A DNA stretch of 60,000 bases from Glandiceps talaboti (lineage: Eukaryota; Hemichordata; Enteropneusta; Spengelidae): the NCBI RefSeq assembly GCF_964340395.1, contig NC_135552.1, forward strand, positions 4,913,201 through 4,973,200. The letters run 5' to 3'. The notes under the pieces were generated by a model. That model saw only the letters and a program-made list of their open reading frames with translations, did no database searches and was not told the DNA's origin. The translations under genes and the position numbers were made by a program. Positions 54,526 to 60,000 of this stretch are shown here, piece by piece (position 1 is the stretch's first letter; every line of letters starts with the position of its first letter).

Positions 54526-55040
54526 GCATAATAAATAGATAAATAAACACTAGTTTGGCCGAATTCTTTTGCATACATGAAATTACATGAAATGATGTTA
54601 CAAAACAAAAGGGTTGGCAAATGTCCTCACTAATGAAATATATAAGTTTTGGTAAATACTGAGTTTGTAAAACACAATACAAGAAGAGAAACTAAAATCT
54701 TATTTTCATTTAAATGTTTTGGTAAATATGAGTTTGTAAAACACAAAACACCAGAAACTTAAATGTTCGCTTCATGTAAAAAATACAAAAAGTATAAATG
54801 TGATGCTGTCGTACCTGAAATGAAATATGAAAAATATGACAAAATTATGGACAGGTCCTGAGATCTACTTTTTGTGGCTGAATAGGTAAAATTATCAAGC
54901 CCCCTTTCTTTCTACATGTTTTATGGGTAAATGCAATTAAATTACAATTCAAATTTTTTCAGTGGGAAGCTGTGCAAATATTTCCAAATGTAAATATTTT
55001 ATGCCCATAACCTTCGATCTATTTGTTTTCACAAATTGTG
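53944..55040. other. Non-coding stretch with AAAT microsatellite
   Basis: 54491-54524 is an (AAAT)n run. 'GTTTTGGTAAATA..GAGTTTGTAAAACACAA' occurs twice (about 54645 and 54717), a local direct repeat. No gene-like frame. Confidence 0.5.
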
Positions 55041-55250
55041 TCAAATGACAAGTCAAGAACGTCAAGTGATAAGTCTGGTCCATCAAATGACAAGTCAGGG
55101 ACGTCAAGTGATGAGTCGGGTCCGTCAAATGACAAGTCAGGAACGTCAAGTGATAAGTTGGGAACATCAAATGACAAGTCAGGAACGTGAAATGAAAAGT
55201 CAGGTACGTCAATCAATAAGACGATGATGTCAACTAATAAGTCAATTTTT
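55041..55250. repeat. 21-bp minisatellite, about 10 units
   Basis: Units of exactly 21 bp beginning TCAA(A/G)TGA(C/T)AAGTC follow one another from 55041; the first eight are close, the last two diverged. Alternate units differ (ATGACAAGTCAGGAACG versus GTGATAAGTCGGGTCC), giving a 42-bp higher-order pattern. Because 21 is a multiple of three, several frames stay open; on the minus strand they read as a heptapeptide repeat (DVPDLSF/L). Confidence 0.9.
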
Positions 55251-56149
55251 ACGAAATTTATATCATTTTTGGCAATTTATAATTCAATCTGGACAGTTGA
55301 CAATTCATAGAGTGCAGCTAAATCAAAGCATACATTGAAGTCTGCACAAAGCACCCCAGCTCGCTTGGAGGTGAATACAAGTCAACTGACGACTATTTTG
55401 ACAGAACGCGTTTGGAAATCATAATACCAATGTCTACTAAGCTAGGTATGCTATTGACAAGTTATATGAGCTAGGTCATGAACTGGCAGAAAAAATTATA
55501 CTCGAGTTTTAAATCTATTTTATGGACGATGCCCTCTTGCGGTAGACTAAAGCATTAGATTTTTCCCTAGAGGAGGGTGGCGGCATTTGAGTAACCTTTG
55601 AGGCAATACAGCCTATTCAGCAACATCTGGACCCTGACGACAAGGTAAAGAATTTGCTTTTCCTACCCACCCTCCTTCCTCATCACCACCTGTTCTCCTT
55701 GAAACAGTCTTATATTGTCCTTGTATTCCCTGTACAGCAAGTATCTTTAAGGTAAAAATTTCCTAACCAATATAAAGTCAGAAGTATCTTGAACTTTGTC
55801 ACTCTGATACATATGTCTAATTTGTACAACTTACTGTGTTTCATTGACCTTTGACCTGGAACACAGTAAAATACTATCGTTTTCAACATGATCTTAGGCC
55901 AACTGTAATCTTTGACCTTATCTGATTATTGTAAAGTGGGTTGGCTTATAGAGATTATCCTACCGAATAAAGGGATTTATCAGGGTGAGGAAAGTATTTG
56001 ATATTGTATTTCTCTGTGATATTGTTGAACTTGTGATATTGTTGAACTTTAAGACTGCCATGGTGACATGGCCAATTGTTGCTACAAAATGTGGTATCGT
56101 GTATTTGTAAAGCTTTCTAGGTGGTACATGCTGTTCAGTCAGCCATATA
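55251..56149. other. Non-coding stretch, includes second copy of a short dispersed segment
   Basis: 55592-55665 is nearly the same as 19790-19862 (ACCTTTGAGGCAATACAGC and AAGGTAAAGAATTTGCT), with an extra 'CTATTCAG' inside. The rest shows no gene-like frame. Confidence 0.55.
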
Positions 56150-56252
<103 letters not shown>

Positions 56253-56912
56253 ATATTACCATTAATTCCAGCAAAAGTGTTACACGTGCAAAACGTACAA
56301 TTTAGATCCAACAGATCATTAAAGGAACATCATTTGTCAAAAATCTCTCCCACATAAGTGGTTTATCATTAATGCGAATATTAGAATTATTACAAAGCAA
56401 CTGTTGGCAAACATCATCACAATTAACCACATGAGTATTATTATACTGCAGCCATGCTAGAACAATTTCTTTAAAAAAACAGAACGGACAGGTCCAGAAT
56501 ACGATAATCCAGGCTACTTGCTACAAAACAAACTATCATGCTTCATGATTCTAAGGAACCAAGCAGCTTTTAACGACTTGTTAAAAAACAGAAGATTAGT
56601 CAAATTAAGACCTCCTTTTATATGCACTCGTTTACTTTCCCAGAGAAACTTAAAGGCCAAGGAATTGTACTTCTAAACCGAGAGAAGCGAGAGCCATAAA
56701 AAGATAGGTAATTTGTGAAACTAGCAATGTTTAAATGAAAGATACTTTCCCATAAGGTGTCAGATCCCGTCCTCGTATGATTACGTGGCCTACTGGCTCG
56801 AATTTGTATTACTTCGCGGAATCATACTCGGAGTATGTGACGCAAAGATAATATTGATAAAAAGGAATTATTTGTTGTTCAATCTGGTGACAGTTGGTCC
56901 CATGCACATGTT

Positions 56913-56972
<60 letters not shown>

Positions 56973-57203
56973 CGTACGTACAGAGAGACATTCAGACAGA
57001 CAGACATTCAGACAGACATACATACATACATACATACATACATACATACATACATACATACATACATACATACATACATACATACATACATACATACATA
57101 CATACATACATACATACATACAGACATGGGAGAAAAAGATAGATAGTATGACTGTATGGCATAAATCTAACATTTATTTCGTGGGATTATATATTGATCA
57201 CAA

Positions 57204-57917
57204 AAGTAAATCAGGATTACCCGTCAGAAAAAAAACCATGTTATTGTATAGGTATCTTTAAAACACATGTTGGTAACCTAAAAAGTTTCAAACTGCACAG
57301 ATAAACTCTCAATACAATATGTATATCTGTGCAGTTTGAAAATTGTTTCCAAGGATGTTGTTTTAAATGTACAAAACTGTTCGTCGTAGATTTCGGAAGA
57401 CAATAGTTTTTTGAGGACTTTAATATATATTGTAGCTAAGCAAATCGTTCATAGAAATATGAGTTTCAGGTCCAATTATTCAGCTAAGAAAGTGGTTGTA
57501 ATGTTGCGATCCAGAAATACCATATTTGGAATTTTTGCATATTTTACCAAAATCAACGTATAATTTGCCTCACTTACAAACAGGAGTTAACAACAGCATG
57601 ATCAGTTAATCTAGGTGACAGATCATCTATTTATAGCAAAGTATCTCTAGATTAATGGTGCCATTTAGACTATATATGAGATTATAACTGCAGTGATCAT
57701 AAAATTAAGCTTAATAAGTGACAGGAAGATTAGTCTGGGCTGATCAGAAGTTAACGCGAATTTAGAAAGACTGAACCTAAGAATATGTAATTTAGCTAGA
57801 ACTCGCAGCTTTGCAAGTTACTGGTGACAGGAGTAGGCCTTGGTAGTTAAACAAGAATAGAAATATGTGCATGCCCAATACCAGTATGGATGGCAGGTAT
57901 TATAGATAGCAAATCAC
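57204..57917. repeat. Direct duplication, copy 1 (partner 59082-60000)
   Basis: Nearly identical to 59082-60000. It contains a hairpin TTTCAAACTGCACAGATA (57286-57303) / TATCTGTGCAGTTTGAAA (57324-57341). Relative to copy 2 it lacks about 35 bp (near 57403) and about 172 bp (near 57603). Homology continues past 57917 presumably, but the partner runs off the window. No coding capacity. Confidence 0.9.
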
Positions 57918-58430
57918 CGGCAGTAAAATTTGATTACTAAATATGTGGAATCATTTGTTAAATATAAATATCTTCAAACATAATTGACAAACACTTCAGG
58001 TTTTCAATTTAATATATTACTCGCTTGAAACGTAAGTCACGGAGAGAATTCATGTTTAAAACAACAAAAACTACACAACACTGAGAAACCTTACTAAACC
58101 ATTCGGCAATCTTTACTGACGAAATGAGTAAACATACACAGTAGACTTGAGAGTATAACGTCACAAGATTGCAATTATTTCATTTCTTAGCTTACCAATC
58201 TGTACGTTATAGATACATGTCGTTTTTGTCTGACCAGTTAAATCCTTATTGACATATATCAAATAGACCGTGTTGTAATAGTACAAACACGAGGACAGCA
58301 CCATATGTCACTAGATTCGCTAGGCTTTTAACTTTATTCTGATAATAACTATTATATATATATAATTATATATATATATATATAGATATATATATAAATA
58401 CATATATATAGATATATATATAGATATATA
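57918..58430. other. Non-coding stretch
   Basis: AT-rich; no gene-like frame. The first part may be the continuation of the duplicated unit. Confidence 0.5.
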
Positions 58431-58435
58431 TATAA

Positions 58436-58532
<97 letters not shown>
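58353..58532. repeat. (AT)n-rich microsatellite
   Basis: ATAT arrays interrupted by AGATATAT and AAATACAT units, then about 90 bp of pure AT and a short CA run. Confidence 0.95.
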
Positions 58533-58802
58533 ACAATACAACTTGTTTAAATTACTGTAAAGAATTGGATAGCATCACCTGAGAATAATTTGATTTAGAA
58601 AGTAAGGAAGTGTTCATTGACGGGGATTGCAAATCAGTGGGGGTCACTTCCATTTAGTGGTCTGGATCAAATTAAATATCTGAAACAGTCGTTAACCTTG
58701 TAAATTTTCCTGATAGAAACAGTACTTACCTACATAAAACTATGCAACTGATAACCATGCGTTATAATCTATACTTTGTCTCTCCTGTCTGTCTGCTGTG
58801 CC

Positions 58803-58837
<35 letters not shown>

Positions 58838-58842
58838 GTCTG

Positions 58843-58914
<72 letters not shown>

Positions 58915-59081
58915 TCTCCCCCCCCCCCAACCACAACATGTGCATGGGACCAACTGTCACTAGATTGAACAACAACTAATTCCTAATGATAATATTAGAT
59001 ACGTTTGGCAATATGGCATTTAATCGTTTATGTACATAAGGTCGTATCCACTTGTTTGTACAACATGGTCTATTTGATGTA

Positions 59082-60000
59082 AGTAAATAAGGATTAACTG
59101 TCAGAAAAAAACAAAACATGTTATTTTATAGGTATCTTTAAAATACAGGTGGTAACCTAAAAAGTTTCAAACTGCACAGATAAACTCTCAATACAATATA
59201 TATATCTGTGCAGTTTGAAAATTGTTTCCAAGGATGTTTTAAATGTACAAAACTGTTCGTCGTAGATTTCGGAAGGCAATAGTTCACAAGCGATACTGAA
59301 TACAGAAATTCCAAGAGTTTCTGAGGACTTTAATATATATTGTAGCTAAGCAAATCGTTCATAGAAATATGAGTTTCGGGTCCAATTATTCAGCTAAGAA
59401 AGTGGTTGTAATGTTGCGATCCAGAAATACCATATTTGGAATTTTTGCATATTTTACCAAAATCAACGTATAATTTGCCTCACATACAAACAGGAGTTAA
59501 CAACAGCATGATCTACTAATATGTCGATTTATCTATTAATCCTGTATTAATTATTCTTATCTCTAACAATTGTCAACTGTTATAAAATAGATCAAGATGA
59601 CTTGTTGACTTTCGAATTCAGATTAATACATAATTTGATATTCCAATAGCGTGATCAACACTTAATTTTACCATGTCTTCTAGAACAGTTAATCTAGGTG
59701 ACAGATCATCTATTTATAGCAAAGTATCTCTAGATTAATGACGCCATTTAGACTATATATGAGATTTTAACTGCAGTGATCATAAAATTAAGCTTAATAA
59801 GTGACAGGAAGATTAGTCTGGGCAGATCAGAAGTTAACGCGGATTTAGAAAGACTGAACCTAAGAATATGTAATTTAGTTAGAACTCGCAGCTTTGGAAG
59901 TTACTGGTGACAAGAGTAGGCCTTGGTAGTTAAACAAGAATAGAAACATGTGCATGCCCAATACCAGTATAGATGGCAGGTATTATAGATAGCAAATCAC
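59082..60000. repeat. Direct duplication, copy 2, truncated by the window end
   Basis: Matches 57204-57917 in the same orientation with few substitutions, including the hairpin (59165-59182 / 59203-59220). It has two extra segments, about 59285-59320 and about 59513-59684, each absent from copy 1. The window ends inside this copy. Confidence 0.9.

Larger units (their letters stand above)
56850..58998. repeat. Inverted-repeat pair with internal (GA)n
   Basis: About 56850-56970 (GGAATTATTTGTTGTTCAAT, GACAGTTGGTCCCATGCAC, then a GA run) recurs in reverse complement at about 58861-58998, GA run included. So a dispersed repeat with its own microsatellite sits here in two opposite copies. After the left copy, 57015-57121 is an (ATAC)n array; before the right copy, 58790-58860 is a CTGT/CTCTGT array. 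Confidence 0.8.

Noticed and set aside
56785-57261. 158-codon frame with Arg-Glu and His-Thr-Tyr-Ile repeats
   Set aside because: Runs through (GA)n and (ATAC)n microsatellites; composition is dictated by the repeats. The same applies to frames at 58740-58979 and 45060-45495.

Overview
The window is eukaryotic, almost certainly from an invertebrate animal. Coding segments are split by GT-AG introns, the DNA is AT-rich with long microsatellites, and nearly every recognisable protein belongs to an animal transposon or to a multi-copy gene family of transposon character (Helentron with OTU and endonuclease, THAP transposase with YqaJ partner, HARBI1-type transposase, DUF7869-like, SAP-like and RING families). 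I cannot fix the phylum. No conserved single-copy gene, tRNA or rRNA was recognised, so I read this as an intergenic or repeat-rich region dominated by mobile DNA of several ages.

Layout. 1-6.8 kb: non-coding, with dispersed repeats and two short non-autonomous elements (one with an 8-bp target duplication, one flanked by TA). 6.8-9.3 kb: an inverted-repeat-bounded element carrying a SAP-like coding exon. 9.5-11.3 kb: hairpin elements. 12.3-19.2 kb: a Helentron on the minus strand, OTU protease - Rep - helicase - endonuclease, broken by several frameshifts and with a damaged Walker A. 20-21.3 kb: a hypothetical coding stretch and an all-cysteine RING gene. 22.4-22.7 kb: a foldback element with 9-bp target duplication. 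24.0-27.3 kb: a three-exon DUF7869-like gene with frame lesions. 28.4-31.0 kb: a five-exon gene of an unnamed widespread family, well preserved apart from one frameshift.

31.642-37.596 kb is the most interesting object: an apparently complete ISL2EU (IS4EU)-type transposon with matched ends and AT target duplication. Its THAP transposase (plus strand) and SWIM-YqaJ nuclease (minus strand) are convergent and interlocked: the last exon of each lies inside an intron of the other. Both carry lesions. Just outside it is a small two-exon hypothetical gene (37.7-38.4 kb). 41.2-44.3 kb holds a dead Harbinger-like element (Myb/SANT gene plus HARBI1-type transposase whose catalytic glutamate codon is now a stop). 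46.2-47.7 kb is a decayed gene of a possibly tyrosine-recombinase-like family. 51.5-55.3 kb holds MULE-like and pogo-like miniature elements and a 21-bp minisatellite. 56.1-60 kb is a block of microsatellites, a long direct duplication and inverted repeats.

The elements do not form a pathway. Where there are paired proteins (transposase + YqaJ; transposase + Myb/SANT; OTU/Rep/Hel/EN) they are the working parts of single transposons. Several frameshifts fall in runs of four or more A/T, so some breaks may be assembly errors rather than decay. All coordinates were counted by hand and may be off by a base or two.
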